Below, piece by piece: positions 1-8,585 of a stretch of DNA of 64,000 nt. A program made the translations under genes and the position numbers. Source of the DNA: Pseudomonadota bacterium (GTDB lineage: Bacteria > Pseudomonadota > Gammaproteobacteria > Burkholderiales > Burkholderiaceae_C). The stretch spans positions 1 to 64,000 of the forward strand of contig JAFEEB010000036.1 in NCBI GenBank assembly GCA_018241325.1, in the 5' to 3' direction. The notes beneath the pieces were generated by a model that saw only the letters and a list, made by a program, of their open reading frames with translations, searched no databases and had not been told where the DNA came from. Every line of letters starts with the position of its first letter. Position 1 is the stretch's first letter.

Positions 1-1
1 G

Positions 2-1657
2 GATGCGCGCGACTTCGACGACGCGGTGTATGCCGAGCCGACGGTCGTCACGGGCCGCGGCAAGAAGCCCAACGGCTGGCGCCTGCTGGTGGCCATCGCC
101 GACGTCAGCCACTACGTGCAGACCGGCAGCCCGATCGACGTGGACGCCTACGACCGCGCCACCAGCGTGTACTTTCCGCGCCGCGTGATCCCCATGCTGC
201 CCGAAAAGCTCAGCAACGGCCTGTGCTCGCTCAACCCCGAGGTCGAGCGCCTGTGCATGGTGTGCGACATGCTGGTTACCGCAGACGGTGACATCCACGC
301 CTACCAGATCTACCCGGCGGTGATGAACAGCCACGCGCGCATGACCTACACCGAGGTGGCGGCGATCCTGGCCAACACGCGCGGGCCCGAGGCGGCGCAG
401 CGCAAGGCGCGCGTGCAGGATTTGATCCATCTGCACGAGGTGTTTCGCGCCCTGCTCAAGGCGCGGCAAAAGCGCGGCGCGGTGGACTTCGACACCACCG
501 AAACGCAGATCGTGTGCGACGAGTCCGGCCGCATCGAGAAAATCGTGCCGCGCACCCGCAACGACGCGCACCGCCTGATCGAGGAATGCATGCTGGCGGC
601 CAACGTGTGCAGTGCCGACTTCATCGGCCAGGGCAAGCACGTGGGCCTGTATCGCGTGCACGAAGGGCCGACACCCGAGAAGGTGGAACTGCTGCGCGCC
701 TACCTGAAGGCGCTGGGCGTGGGCCTGGCCGTCAGCGACGAGCCGCGCCCCGAGGAGTTTCAGCGCATCGCCGAGGCCACGCACGAGCGCGTGGACGCCG
801 AGCAGATTCACATGATGCTGCTGCGCTCGATGAGCCAGGCCATCTACACGCCCGTCAACAGCGGCCACTTCGGTCTGGCGTTCGAGGCCTACACGCACTT
901 CACCAGCCCCATCCGGCGCTACCCCGACCTGCTGGTGCACCGCGTCATCAAGGCCATCCTGGCCGGCAAGAAATACCACCTGCCCGCGCTGCCGACGCCC
1001 GGCGACGCGCATGAAAAACTGCGCAAGCGCCTGCACAAGGACCGCGTGCAACGCGGCCACGAAAAGGGCGACCCGCGCCATCGCCAATCGCCCGAGATGC
1101 AGGACTGGGAAGCCGCCGGCCTGCACTGCAGCGCCAACGAGCGGCGCGCCGACGAGGCCAGCCGCGACGTCGAGGCCTGGCTCAAGTGCAAGTACATGCG
1201 CGAGCACCTGGGCGAGGAATATGCGGGCACCGTGAGCGCCGTCACCAGCTTCGGCCTGTTCGTCACCTTGTCCGACATGTACGTCGAAGGCCTGGTGCAC
1301 ATCACCGAGCTGGGTGGCGAATACTTCCGCTTCGACGAGGTGCGCCAGGAACTGCGCGGCGAGCGCACCGGCATTCGCTACGTGCTTGGCACGCGGGTGC
1401 GGGTGCAGGTCAGCCGCGTGGATCTGGACGCGCGCAAGATCGACTTTCGCCTGGTGCACGAGGCTGGTGAAGCCGCGCTGCGCGGGGCCGTGCGCGACAA
1501 GGCGGGCGCCCCGGGCAAGCCGGCGGCCGGCAAGGCCGCCAAGGCGCGCGCAACCCGGGAGGAGCCGCCGGAGCGGCGCTCGCCCATGCAGGCGCTGAAG
1601 GCCGCCGTCAAGAAGGCGACCGACAAGGCGCGCAAGGGCGGCAAGCCGCGCCGTTGA
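2..1657 (+). CDS. rnr: Ribonuclease R, 3' portion (5' end outside window)
   Basis: This is the 3' part of a processive 3'-to-5' exoribonuclease that degrades structured RNA. The window opens inside the RNB catalytic domain: the first in-frame codons read DARDFDDAV, the acidic cluster that binds the catalytic Mg2+ in the RNase II/R family. The RNB domain runs to about visible residue 330. It is followed by a linker and an S1 RNA-binding domain at about visible residues 404-486, containing AGTVSAVTSFGLFVTL. The protein ends in a basic Ala/Lys/Arg-rich tail of about 65 residues, which is typical of RNase R and not of RNase II. About 551 residues are visible and the start codon lies upstream of the window. 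The next gene follows after 87 bp on the same strand. Confidence 0.95.
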   Translation, partial: DARDFDDAVYAEPTVVTGRGKKPNGWRLLVAIADVSHYVQTGSPIDVDAYDRATSVYFPRRVIPMLPEKLSNGLCSLNPEVERLCMVCDMLVTADGDIHAYQIYPAVMNSHARMTYTEVAAILANTRGPEAAQRKARVQDLIHLHEVFRALLKARQKRGAVDFDTTETQIVCDESGRIEKIVPRTRNDAHRLIEECMLAANVCSADFIGQGKHVGLYRVHEGPTPEKVELLRAYLKALGVGLAVSDEPRPEEFQRIAEATHERVDAEQIHMMLLRSMSQAIYTPVNSGHFGLAFEAYTHFTSPIRRYPDLLVHRVIKAILAGKKYHLPALPTPGDAHEKLRKRLHKDRVQRGHEKGDPRHRQSPEMQDWEAAGLHCSANERRADEASRDVEAWLKCKYMREHLGEEYAGTVSAVTSFGLFVTLSDMYVEGLVHITELGGEYFRFDEVRQELRGERTGIRYVLGTRVRVQVSRVDLDARKIDFRLVHEAGEAALRGAVRDKAGAPGKPAAGKAAKARATREEPPERRSPMQALKAAVKKATDKARKGGKPRR

Positions 1658-1744
1658 CGGCCGAGGGCGGGTTGCGCCAGGCCCGCCGGCATTGATCCAG
1701 TACAAGGGCGGCGCCCGGGGCCGCGCCGACAATCGGAGAGCCCT

Positions 1745-3061
1745 TTGCCGTCTTGCGCGCCCGCCATGCCCCCATCGTCCATTTCCCCCTGTTCGCCCGA
1801 TCCGTCGTTCGACGCCGACGTGCTGATCGTCGGTGCGGGCCCCGCCGGGCTGTCGCTGGCCCTGGCCTTGGCGCAGGCCGGCTTGCGCGCCACGGTGCTG
1901 GAGCAGCAGAGCGCGCGCGCCCTGGCCGAGCCGGCGCCGGACGGCCGCGAGATTGCGCTCACCCACCCCAGCGTGGCCACCTTGCAGCGCTTGGGCAGCT
2001 GGCAGCGCCTGGCGCCGCACGAGATCGGCCTGCTGCGCCAGGCCAAGGTGCACGACGGGCCGGTGGGTGCGGGCGCGGGCGCAGGGATGACCCTGCACGC
2101 GGGCGGCACCGGCTGCGACAACCTGGGCTGGATCGTGCCCAACCACGCGCTGCGCCGCACGGCATACGAGGTGGCGGCGTCCACCCCGGGCGTGCGCATC
2201 ATCGCCAGCGCCACGGTCACGCGCGTGGCCATCGCGGCCGACCATGCCGAGCTGACGTACACCCAAGCGGGTGGCGCCGACGCGTCGGCGCAGTGCCCGC
2301 GCGCCCCCTTGCTGGTGGCGGCCGACAGCCGCTTTTCGGCCACGCGCCGCCAGCTCGGCATCGGCGCGTCGATGCGTGACTTCGGCCGCACCGTCATCGT
2401 CTGCCGGCTGCGCCACGAGCTGCCGCATGGCGAGGTGGCCCACGAATGCTTCGACTACGCGCGCACGCTGGCCATCTTGCCGCTGCCGGACGACCCGGAC
2501 AGCGGTGCGCACCAGTGCTCGGCCGTGGTCACCGCGGGCGCCGAGCAGGCACAGGCGCTGCTGGCCCTGTCGCCCGAGGAATACGCGGCCAGCGTGCAGC
2601 GGCAGTTCGGCCACCGGCTGGGCCGCATGCACCTGGTGGGCGAGCGCCATGCCTATCCGCTGGTCGCGGTGTACGCGCAGCGCTTTGCCGATGCGCGCTG
2701 TGCGCTGGTGGGCGATGCCGCGGTGGGCATGCACCCGGTGACGGCGCATGGCTACAACCTGGGCCTGGCCGCGGTCGACCGCCTGGCGCGCGTGTTGGAA
2801 GGCGCGCGCGCCCACGGCGCCGACCTGGGCGAGGCCGCGCTGCTGCGGCGCTACGCCAGCGCCCACCATCGCCACGCCTGGCCGCTGTATCAGGGCACCA
2901 ATGCCATCGTTGGCCTGTACACGGACGAGCGCCCGCTGCCCAGGCTGTTGCGGCAGGCCGTGCTGGCCGGCTCGCGCCGGCTGCCGCCGCTCCAGGCGCT
3001 GATCGTGAGCCAGCTCACGGGGCGCCGGCCGGCCTGGCCGCGCGCGGCATCGTCGCCCTGA
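1745..3061 (+). CDS. ubiM: UbiH/UbiF-family FAD-dependent hydroxylase, probably UbiM
   Basis: This is an FAD-dependent aromatic-ring monooxygenase, most likely acting in ubiquinone biosynthesis. Near the N-terminus it has the dinucleotide-binding motif VGAGPAGLSLALALAQAG. In the C-terminal half it has the FAD-contact motif VGDAAVGMHPVTAHGYNLGL. From memory, MHPVTAHG is the UbiM-type version, whereas UbiH, UbiF and UbiI usually read HPxAGQG; this is the reason for the UbiM call. The 438-residue length fits if translation starts at TTG 1745, which has a GGAG 5-10 nt upstream. ATG 1766 is the alternative start and gives 431 residues. The gene converges on tctA, with a terminator between them. 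The family assignment is firm; the choice of UbiM among paralogues is less so. Confidence 0.75.
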   Translation: MPSCAPAMPPSSISPCSPDPSFDADVLIVGAGPAGLSLALALAQAGLRATVLEQQSARALAEPAPDGREIALTHPSVATLQRLGSWQRLAPHEIGLLRQAKVHDGPVGAGAGAGMTLHAGGTGCDNLGWIVPNHALRRTAYEVAASTPGVRIIASATVTRVAIAADHAELTYTQAGGADASAQCPRAPLLVAADSRFSATRRQLGIGASMRDFGRTVIVCRLRHELPHGEVAHECFDYARTLAILPLPDDPDSGAHQCSAVVTAGAEQAQALLALSPEEYAASVQRQFGHRLGRMHLVGERHAYPLVAVYAQRFADARCALVGDAAVGMHPVTAHGYNLGLAAVDRLARVLEGARAHGADLGEAALLRRYASAHHRHAWPLYQGTNAIVGLYTDERPLPRLLRQAVLAGSRRLPPLQALIVSQLTGRRPAWPRAASSP

Positions 3062-3068
3062 AGCTGCC

Positions 3069-3102
3069 AAAAAAAACCGCGGCACCCTGGCGCGGCCGCG
3101 GT
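3069..3102 (-). terminator. Intrinsic terminator of the tct operon
   Basis: Read on the minus strand, the 8-bp arms ACCGCGGC and GCCGCGGT form a hairpin followed directly by a run of eight T. It lies 26 bp beyond the tctA stop codon and between two convergent genes, so it should end tctA transcription. The T run is on the minus-strand side only. Confidence 0.8.
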
Positions 3103-3127
3103 GTTCGAGGGGTATCGATGCGAGGCG

Positions 3128-4618
3128 TCAGCGGGCCCGGCGGCGCAGGCGCATCAGCGGCGGCACGATCAGCATCAGCGCCGACAGCACCCACAGGCCG
3201 ATCGAGATGGTGCTCTCGTACAGGATGCCGATCTCGCCGTTGGTGATGGACAGCGCGCGGCGCAGGTTCTGCTCCATCATGTCGCCCAGCACGAAGCCCA
3301 GGATCAGCGGCGCCATCGGCACGCCCTGCTTGCGCAGCAGGTAGCCCAGCACGCCGAACACCGACATCAGCACCAGGTCGAACGTGGTGGCGTGCACCGA
3401 GTACACGCCCACCGTGCTGACCGCCAGGATGGCCGGCACCAGCAGCCAGTTGGGCGTTTGCAGCATGCGCGCGAATACGCCCACCAGCGGGATGTTGATG
3501 ATCAGCAGGATGAAGTTGGCAACGAAGAACGAGGCGATCAGGCCCCACACCAGCGCCGGGTTCTGCGTGAACAGCGCCGGGCCCGGCGTGATGTTGTAGA
3601 GCGCGAGCGCCCCCATCATCACCGCCGTGGTGCCCGAGCCGGGCACGCCCAGCGTGAGCATGGGCACGAAGGAGCCCGCCGCCGAGGCGTTGTTGGCCGC
3701 CTCGGGCGCCGCCACGCCGCGGATGTCGCCCTCGCCGAACTTGGCGTCGGGGCCGGCCAGGCGCTTTTCCAGAGTGTAGGTCATGGCGCTGGCAATGGTG
3801 GCGCCCGCGCCCGGCAGCACGCCGATGACGAAGCCCAGCACCGACGAACGGATGGTGGACCACCACGTGTAGGCCACCTCCTTCATGTTGAACATCGCGC
3901 GGCCGGTGTTCTTGATCAGGCCGGTGTTCAGGAAGTGCTGCTCCAGCATCAGCAGGATTTCGCTGATGGAGAACAGGCCGATCACCAGCACGATGAACTG
4001 GATGCCGTCCGACAGGTGCACGTCGCCGCCGGTGAAGCGGTACACGCCCGAGTTGGAGTCCAGCCCCACGGTGGCCAGCGACAGGCCGATGATGGCCGCC
4101 AGCGCGGCCTTGACCGGCGCGTCGCCCATCAGGCCGGTGATGCAGGCAAACGCAAACACCATCAGCGCGAAGTATTCGGCCGGGCCGAACGCCAGCGCCC
4201 ATCGGGCCAGCAGCGGCGCGAACAGCACGATGCCGCAGGTGGCGATGAACGAGCCGATGAAGGACGACCAGGCCGAGATCGACAGCGCCACCCCGCCCAG
4301 GCCCTTCTTGGCCATCGGATAGCCGTCCAGCGTGGTCATGATGGCGCCGGCGTCGCCCGGCACGTTGATCAAAATCGCCGAGATGCGCCCGCCGAACTCG
4401 CAGCCCATGTAGACCGCGGCCAGCAGGATCAGCGCGGTTTCGGCCGGCAGCTTGAGCGCGAAGGCCAGCGGCATCAGGATGGCCACGCCGTTGATCGGCC
4501 CCAGCCCCGGCAGCATGCCGACGATGGTGCCCACCAGCGCGCCGATGGCCGCCACCATCAGGTTGTTGAGGGTCAGCGCGACGCCGAAGCCGGTCGCGAG
4601 GTATTGCAAGGTGTCCAT
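3128..4618 (-). CDS. tctA: Tripartite tricarboxylate transporter, large permease TctA
   Basis: This is the large membrane subunit of a TTT-family secondary transporter, which works with a periplasmic binding protein (TctC) and a small subunit (TctB). It is hydrophobic throughout, consistent with about 12 membrane segments. It carries typical family stretches such as [16 protein letters not shown] near residue 60 and [13 protein letters not shown] near residue 260. The length of 496 residues is usual for the family. The start chosen is ATG 4618 ([10 protein letters not shown]), which matches family N-termini; an upstream in-frame ATG at 4675 would add 19 residues encoded by repeat DNA. It is the last gene of tctCBA. 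Unlike the C-B spacing of 76 bp, tctB and tctA are 179 bp apart because a repeat sits between them. The substrate is probably a di- or tricarboxylate, but sequence does not decide which. Confidence 0.93.
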   Translation of the reverse strand: MDTLQYLATGFGVALTLNNLMVAAIGALVGTIVGMLPGLGPINGVAILMPLAFALKLPAETALILLAAVYMGCEFGGRISAILINVPGDAGAIMTTLDGYPMAKKGLGGVALSISAWSSFIGSFIATCGIVLFAPLLARWALAFGPAEYFALMVFAFACITGLMGDAPVKAALAAIIGLSLATVGLDSNSGVYRFTGGDVHLSDGIQFIVLVIGLFSISEILLMLEQHFLNTGLIKNTGRAMFNMKEVAYTWWSTIRSSVLGFVIGVLPGAGATIASAMTYTLEKRLAGPDAKFGEGDIRGVAAPEAANNASAAGSFVPMLTLGVPGSGTTAVMMGALALYNITPGPALFTQNPALVWGLIASFFVANFILLIINIPLVGVFARMLQTPNWLLVPAILAVSTVGVYSVHATTFDLVLMSVFGVLGYLLRKQGVPMAPLILGFVLGDMMEQNLRRALSITNGEIGILYESTISIGLWVLSALMLIVPPLMRLRRRAR

Positions 4619-4658
4619 TTCAGTTGTCCATGGCGCTGCGCGCCGCCCGCAGCCGATG

Positions 4659-4795
4659 AAACGCAAAGAGCCCAACGGCCGCGGAGCAGGCCAGCCCAGC
4701 GAGCGCCGCGGAAGGGCTTTGCCCGCCCGCAGGCGATGCCCCGTTGAGGGGGTGGGCGGACCATCGCGCAGCGAGTGAAGACTGGGGGTGTTTCA
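4659..4795 (-). repeat. Stop-codon-linked dispersed repeat, copy 1
   Basis: This is a GC-rich intergenic repeat filling the tctB-tctA gap. In the tctB reading direction it begins with ACACCCCCAGTC three bases after the tctB stop. It ends with the conserved block CTGGGCTGGCCTGCTCCGCG followed by GCC. Related copies lie at about 27488, 36275, 45693, 46395 and 57190. No open frame of interest is seen in it. Confidence 0.7.
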
Positions 4796-4797
4796 TT

Positions 4798-5244
4798 TCA
4801 GCGGCCTCCGAAAATGAAGGACAGCAGGCCGGAGGGCAGCACCACGTCCAGCAGCTTGTCAAAGCCCAGGAACAGCAGCACCCCCAGGCCGACGCCACCG
4901 GCCAGCGACTGCTTCCAGCTGCCGCCAAAGGCCATGCCGACGGGCACGGACATGATCGTCGTGGCCAGCGTGAAGCCCAGGGTCTCGAACAGCAGCGCGT
5001 AGACGAACACGGCCACCACGGCAAAGGCCAGCGGCCGCAGCGGCACCTGGCGCAGCCAGTTGTCCCGCATGGACGGGCGCACGATCAGCCACAGGCCGCC
5101 CAGGGCCATCAGGCCGGCCAGCAGCAGCGGAAAGGCGCGCGGGCCCACGGGTTCGTAGGAAATCGGCGCCGCGTAGTCCGCAGCGGCCCAGGCCATGCCT
5201 GCGGCCACCGCGACACAGGCGACACCCAGAATGCGATCGCTCAT
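4798..5244 (-). CDS. tctB: Tripartite tricarboxylate transporter, small membrane subunit TctB
   Basis: This is the small four-helix membrane subunit of the TTT transporter. It is 148 residues, the usual size for TctB. The N-terminal helix follows MSDRILGVACVAVAAGMAWA. The motif YEPVGPRAFPLLLAGLMALG near residues 30-50 is the usual TctB signature (a segment before G-P-R-x-FP). The C-terminal half carries two closely spaced helices and ends in a Leu/Pro-rich segment. It lies 76 bp downstream of tctC. Its 3' end abuts the repeat that separates it from tctA. Confidence 0.88.
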   Translation of the reverse strand: MSDRILGVACVAVAAGMAWAAADYAAPISYEPVGPRAFPLLLAGLMALGGLWLIVRPSMRDNWLRQVPLRPLAFAVVAVFVYALLFETLGFTLATTIMSVPVGMAFGGSWKQSLAGGVGLGVLLFLGFDKLLDVVLPSGLLSFIFGGR

Positions 5245-5320
5245 GGTGATGGGTTCCAGTTGCAGTCGGCAGCGCCGGCTACGGGGCCGTCAGGCCGCGC
5301 GGCAGACGCCATGCCGGGGT

Positions 5321-6301
5321 TTACTTGGCGACGGCCAGGCCGAAATCGGCGGCCAGCTTGCGGTAGTCGCCCACGCGCTGCTTGATGTAGGCGTCCAGCT
5401 CGGGGCCGGTCTTGGCGAAGGGGAACAGGCCGCGCTCGCCGCGCAGCTTGGCGAATTCGGGCGTGGCCATCATCTTGTTGAAGGTGTCGGTCCAGACCTT
5501 GAAGTCGGCGTCGCTCACTTTGGGGCCCATGTAGAAGCCCCGGATGATCGGCCACTCGACGTCCATGCCCTGCTCCTTGGCGGTGGGCACGCTGGCCAGC
5601 TTGCCTTCGAGGCGCTTGTCGGCCATCACGGCCAGCACGCGGATCTTGGCGCCGGCCTTCATCTGCTCCTCGGCCTCCGAGGCATCGCCCGAGTACACCT
5701 GCACGTGGCCGCCTTGCAGCGCGGTGGAGGCCTCGCCGCCGCCCTCGAAGGCCACGAAGCGCATCTTGCGCGGGTCCAGCCCGGCGGCCTTGGCCGTCAG
5801 CGCGGCCTTCATCCAGTCCTGGCTGCCGACGGTGCCGCCGGCGCCGAACACCACCTTGGTCGGGTCGGCCTTGATGGCGGCCACCAGGTCCTTGAGCGAC
5901 TTGAAGGGCGAGCTGTCGGCCACGATGATCGCGCCGTAGTCGGTGCCCACCGCGGCCAGCCAGCGCACGTCGTTTTCGTTGTAGCGGCCGAACTTGCCCT
6001 GCGCCAGGTTCAGCAGCGAACCACCCGAGTAGGCCACGATGGTGTTGTTCTCGGCCGGGCGCTGCGCGACCACGGCGTTGTAGGCCACCGCGCCGATGCC
6101 GCCGGGCATGTAGGTCACGCGCATCGGGTCCTTGATGAACTTGCCCTCCAGCAGGCCGGACTGCGCCAGCTTGCAGGTCAGGTCGAACCCGCCGCCGGGC
6201 TTGGCCGGGGCGATGCATTCGGTCTTGTCCAGCGGGCCGGCGTGCGCCAGGCCCATGCCACTGGCCAGGGCCAGGATCGCGAGGGTGTGTTTGAGCTTCA
6301 T
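5321..6301 (-). CDS. tctC: Periplasmic tricarboxylate-binding protein (Bug/TctC family)
   Basis: This is the extracytoplasmic solute receptor of the TTT system. It has a Sec signal peptide (MKLKHTLAILALASGMGLAHA, likely cut after the final Ala). The mature protein starts with the Bug-family first strand and phosphate-loop-like segment IAPAKPGGGFDLTCKLAQ, followed by PMRVTYMPGGIGAVAYN and GAGGTVGSQDWM. The 326-residue length is typical. ATG 6301 is chosen because AAGGAG lies 7 nt upstream and the signal peptide begins there; an upstream in-frame ATG at 6376 lacks both. A 134-bp gap separates it from tctE and holds a probable TctD site. A Cys pair at mature positions 7 and about 19 fits the usual Bug disulfide. 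Confidence 0.93.
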   Translation of the reverse strand: MKLKHTLAILALASGMGLAHAGPLDKTECIAPAKPGGGFDLTCKLAQSGLLEGKFIKDPMRVTYMPGGIGAVAYNAVVAQRPAENNTIVAYSGGSLLNLAQGKFGRYNENDVRWLAAVGTDYGAIIVADSSPFKSLKDLVAAIKADPTKVVFGAGGTVGSQDWMKAALTAKAAGLDPRKMRFVAFEGGGEASTALQGGHVQVYSGDASEAEEQMKAGAKIRVLAVMADKRLEGKLASVPTAKEQGMDVEWPIIRGFYMGPKVSDADFKVWTDTFNKMMATPEFAKLRGERGLFPFAKTGPELDAYIKQRVGDYRKLAADFGLAVAK

Positions 6302-6403
6302 GAACAAGTCTCCTTGAGCGGTTCGTGTTGCGGGAAAGGACGCCGGACATTCGTGCTTCATGCAGGAATGCGGCAAGAGCAGGGCAACTTTATCGACCGG
6401 GTA

Positions 6404-6421
6404 CTTTCAAGGCGCTTTCAA
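6404..6421 (-). promoter_or_regulatory. Probable TctD operator upstream of tctC
   Basis: On the minus strand two identical heptamers, TTGAAAG, occur with an exact 11-bp start-to-start period in the tctE-tctC gap, about 105 bp before the tctC start. Direct repeats spaced by one helical turn are the normal binding geometry of OmpR/PhoB-type regulators, the family TctD belongs to. That TctD binds here is inference. A clear -10 box was not found at a standard distance. Confidence 0.5.
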
Positions 6422-6435
6422 TTCGGCGGCTCCGC

Positions 6436-7866
6436 TCAGGGTTTTCCCTGTGTTGGCGCGGGTTTTCGTGCGTCCGCGGGGTGCAGCGGCAGTCGCAATC
6501 GGGCCACGAAGCCGCGCCCGTCCGCGCCGTTGCGCAGCTCCAGCGTGCCGCCATGGCGCTCGGCCACGGCGCGCACGATCGGCAGGCCCAGGCCGGTGCC
6601 GCCCGGGCGCGCGTGACGGCCGCGAAAAAAGCGCTCGCTGGCGCGCGGCAGCTCGTCGGGTTCCAGGCCGGGCCCGTCGTCGTGCACGCCCAGCAGCGCG
6701 GCGCCGTCGGCGCGCTGCACGGTCACGGTGACGTGGCCGCCGGCCGGGGTGTAGCGCAGCGCGTTGTGCACCAGGTTGGTCAGCGCCTCGCGCAGCAGTG
6801 CCGCGTTGGCCAGGACGGGCAGCGCCGGCAGCGCGCTGTCGAAGCCCAGATCGATGTGCGAGGCGCGGGCGCGCGGCCACCAGGAGCGCGTGAGATCGCG
6901 CGCCAGCGCCACCAGATCGACCGGCTCCAGCGGCGCGTCGGCCGCGTCGGCATGCGCCAGTGCCAGCATCTGGTTGATCTGCCGCGCGGCGTCGTCCAGC
7001 TGCTGGCGAATGGCCACCAGCGCCTCGCGCACCGTGCCGGGGGGTGCCTCGCGCAGGGCGTAGTCCACCTGCGTGGTGAGCGTGGTCAGCGGCGTGCGCA
7101 GCTGGTGCGAGGCGTCGTCCACGAAGTGCCGGCGCGCCTCGCTGGCCTGCTGGTGGCGCGCCATGTGGTGGTTGATGGCCTCGACCAGCGGCCGCGCCTC
7201 GGCCGGCACCTGCGCGGGCGGGATCGGGGTCAGGTCATCGGGCGTGCGGGCCTGCACCTGGGCCGACAGGCGCGCCAGCGGGCGCAGCGCCCAGCCCGTG
7301 GCCAGCGCCATCAGCACCAGGGCCAGGATCACCAGCAGGGCGTTGCGCGCCATGGCCTCCATCAGCAGGGCGCGCGTGAAGTCCTGGCGCGAGGTCAGGG
7401 TCTCGGCCACCTGGATCACCACGCGCTGCACGCTCGCTTGTCCGGCCAGCGGCGTGGGCAGCAGCCGCGTGTACGAGCCCAGGCGCACCGCCTGGCCGTG
7501 GTAGGCGGCATCGCGAAAGCGCGGGCGGCCGTTGATGAGGCTGGCTTCGGGCGGCGGCAGGTCGGTGTTGCCGATCTCGACCAGGCCGTCTTCGGTGGCC
7601 ACGCGAAAGAACACCTCGCCGCCGGCGGTGAGCTCGAAAAACTCCAGCAGGGTGTAGGGCAGCTCCACCCCCAGGCCGCCGCCGGCGGTGGTGATGTTCG
7701 CGTCAATGGCCTTGATGGCGCCGGCCAGCGAGCGGTCGTAGGCGGCATTGGCGGCGGCTGCCACCGTGCGCCAGGTGCCCCACAGGCTGACGCCCGAGGC
7801 CAGCAGCATGCCGGCGGCCAGCACGCCCAGCAGCGTGCGGCGCAGGCTGGCGCCGCGCCCCCTCAT
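6436..7866 (-). CDS. tctE: Sensor histidine kinase TctE
   Basis: This is a membrane-bound sensor kinase paired with TctD. A first membrane helix lies at about residues 10-30. A periplasmic sensing region runs to about 170, and a second helix at about 174-195 is followed by HAMP-like sequence. The dimerisation/phosphoacceptor segment DASHQLRTPL places the phosphorylated His at residue 254. The ATPase domain shows the N box NLVHNALRYTPAGG, the G1 box DDGPGLEPDEL and the G2 box GGTGLGLPIVRA. The 476-residue length is typical of TctE kinases. Its start overlaps the tctD stop by 4 bp (ATGA), so the two are translationally coupled. By analogy with known TctDE systems it should sense tri- or dicarboxylates and induce tctCBA. 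Confidence 0.92.
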   Translation of the reverse strand: MRGRGASLRRTLLGVLAAGMLLASGVSLWGTWRTVAAAANAAYDRSLAGAIKAIDANITTAGGGLGVELPYTLLEFFELTAGGEVFFRVATEDGLVEIGNTDLPPPEASLINGRPRFRDAAYHGQAVRLGSYTRLLPTPLAGQASVQRVVIQVAETLTSRQDFTRALLMEAMARNALLVILALVLMALATGWALRPLARLSAQVQARTPDDLTPIPPAQVPAEARPLVEAINHHMARHQQASEARRHFVDDASHQLRTPLTTLTTQVDYALREAPPGTVREALVAIRQQLDDAARQINQMLALAHADAADAPLEPVDLVALARDLTRSWWPRARASHIDLGFDSALPALPVLANAALLREALTNLVHNALRYTPAGGHVTVTVQRADGAALLGVHDDGPGLEPDELPRASERFFRGRHARPGGTGLGLPIVRAVAERHGGTLELRNGADGRGFVARLRLPLHPADARKPAPTQGKP

Positions 7867-8531
7867 GCGGGGGCCTCCAGCACATAGCCCAGGCCGCGCA
7901 GCGTCGCAATGCGCACGCCCGTGCCGTCCAGGCGCTTGCGCAGCCGGTGCATCAGCACCTCGATGGCCTCGGGGCTGACGTCGCGGGCGTCGGACACCAC
8001 GCGGTCGAGGATTTCCGTCTTGGACAGCGGCTCGCCCAGGTGCTGGATCAGCACGCGCAGCACGGCGTGCTCGCGCGGGGTCAGCGCCAGCGGCTGGCCG
8101 TCCAGGGTGAAGCCCTTGGTGCCGGCGTCCCAGCTCAAGGGCCCGCAGCTCTGGCGCCAGTGGGCGCTGCCCCGCGCGCGGCGGATCAGCGCGTGCAGGC
8201 GGGCCTCCAGCTCGGCCAGATCGAAGGGCTTGGCCAGAAAATCGTCGGCGCCTTCGTTGAGCGTGCCCACCCGCGCCATCAGCGAGTTGCGCGCCGTGAG
8301 GATCAGCACCGGCAGGCGCTGGTCGCCGGCGCGCAGTTGCGCCAGCACCTGGTGGCCGTCCAGGCCGGGCAGGCCCAGGTCCAGCACCAGCGCGTCGTAG
8401 TTGCGCGCCGCCAGGCTGGGCAGCACGTCGCGCCCGTCGCTCACCCAGTCGGCCAGCAGGCCGCCGCGCTCCAGCGCGCGCGCCAGCCAGTTGGCCAGCT
8501 CGGGCTCGTCTTCTGCCAGCAGGATGCGCAT
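7863..8531 (-). CDS. tctD: OmpR-family response regulator TctD
   Basis: This is a DNA-binding response regulator. The receiver domain has the acidic pair in LLAEDEPE, the phosphoacceptor D51 in LVLDLGLPG and the conserved Lys in DDFLAKPFD. The C-terminal winged helix of the OmpR/PhoB type includes LTPREHAVLRVLI and VLMHRLRKRLDG. The length of 222 residues is standard. It is the first gene of tctDE-tctCBA. It is transcribed away from the lyase/prpF/SDR operon with only 54 bp between the two start codons, so it may control both directions. Confidence 0.93.
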   Translation of the reverse strand: MRILLAEDEPELANWLARALERGGLLADWVSDGRDVLPSLAARNYDALVLDLGLPGLDGHQVLAQLRAGDQRLPVLILTARNSLMARVGTLNEGADDFLAKPFDLAELEARLHALIRRARGSAHWRQSCGPLSWDAGTKGFTLDGQPLALTPREHAVLRVLIQHLGEPLSKTEILDRVVSDARDVSPEAIEVLMHRLRKRLDGTGVRIATLRGLGYVLEAPA

Positions 8532-8585
8532 GATGGACCCCTCGTTTGTCTCAGCCGGGTAGCATCATCGCTTCGGAGATGCCTG

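Noticed and set aside
3101..4747. Long plus-strand frame opposite tctA
   Set aside because: His/Gln/Arg-rich antisense shadow of a membrane protein gene. Similar long shadows opposite tctC, tctE, carB, bamA, ftsH and rhlE were ignored for the same reason.
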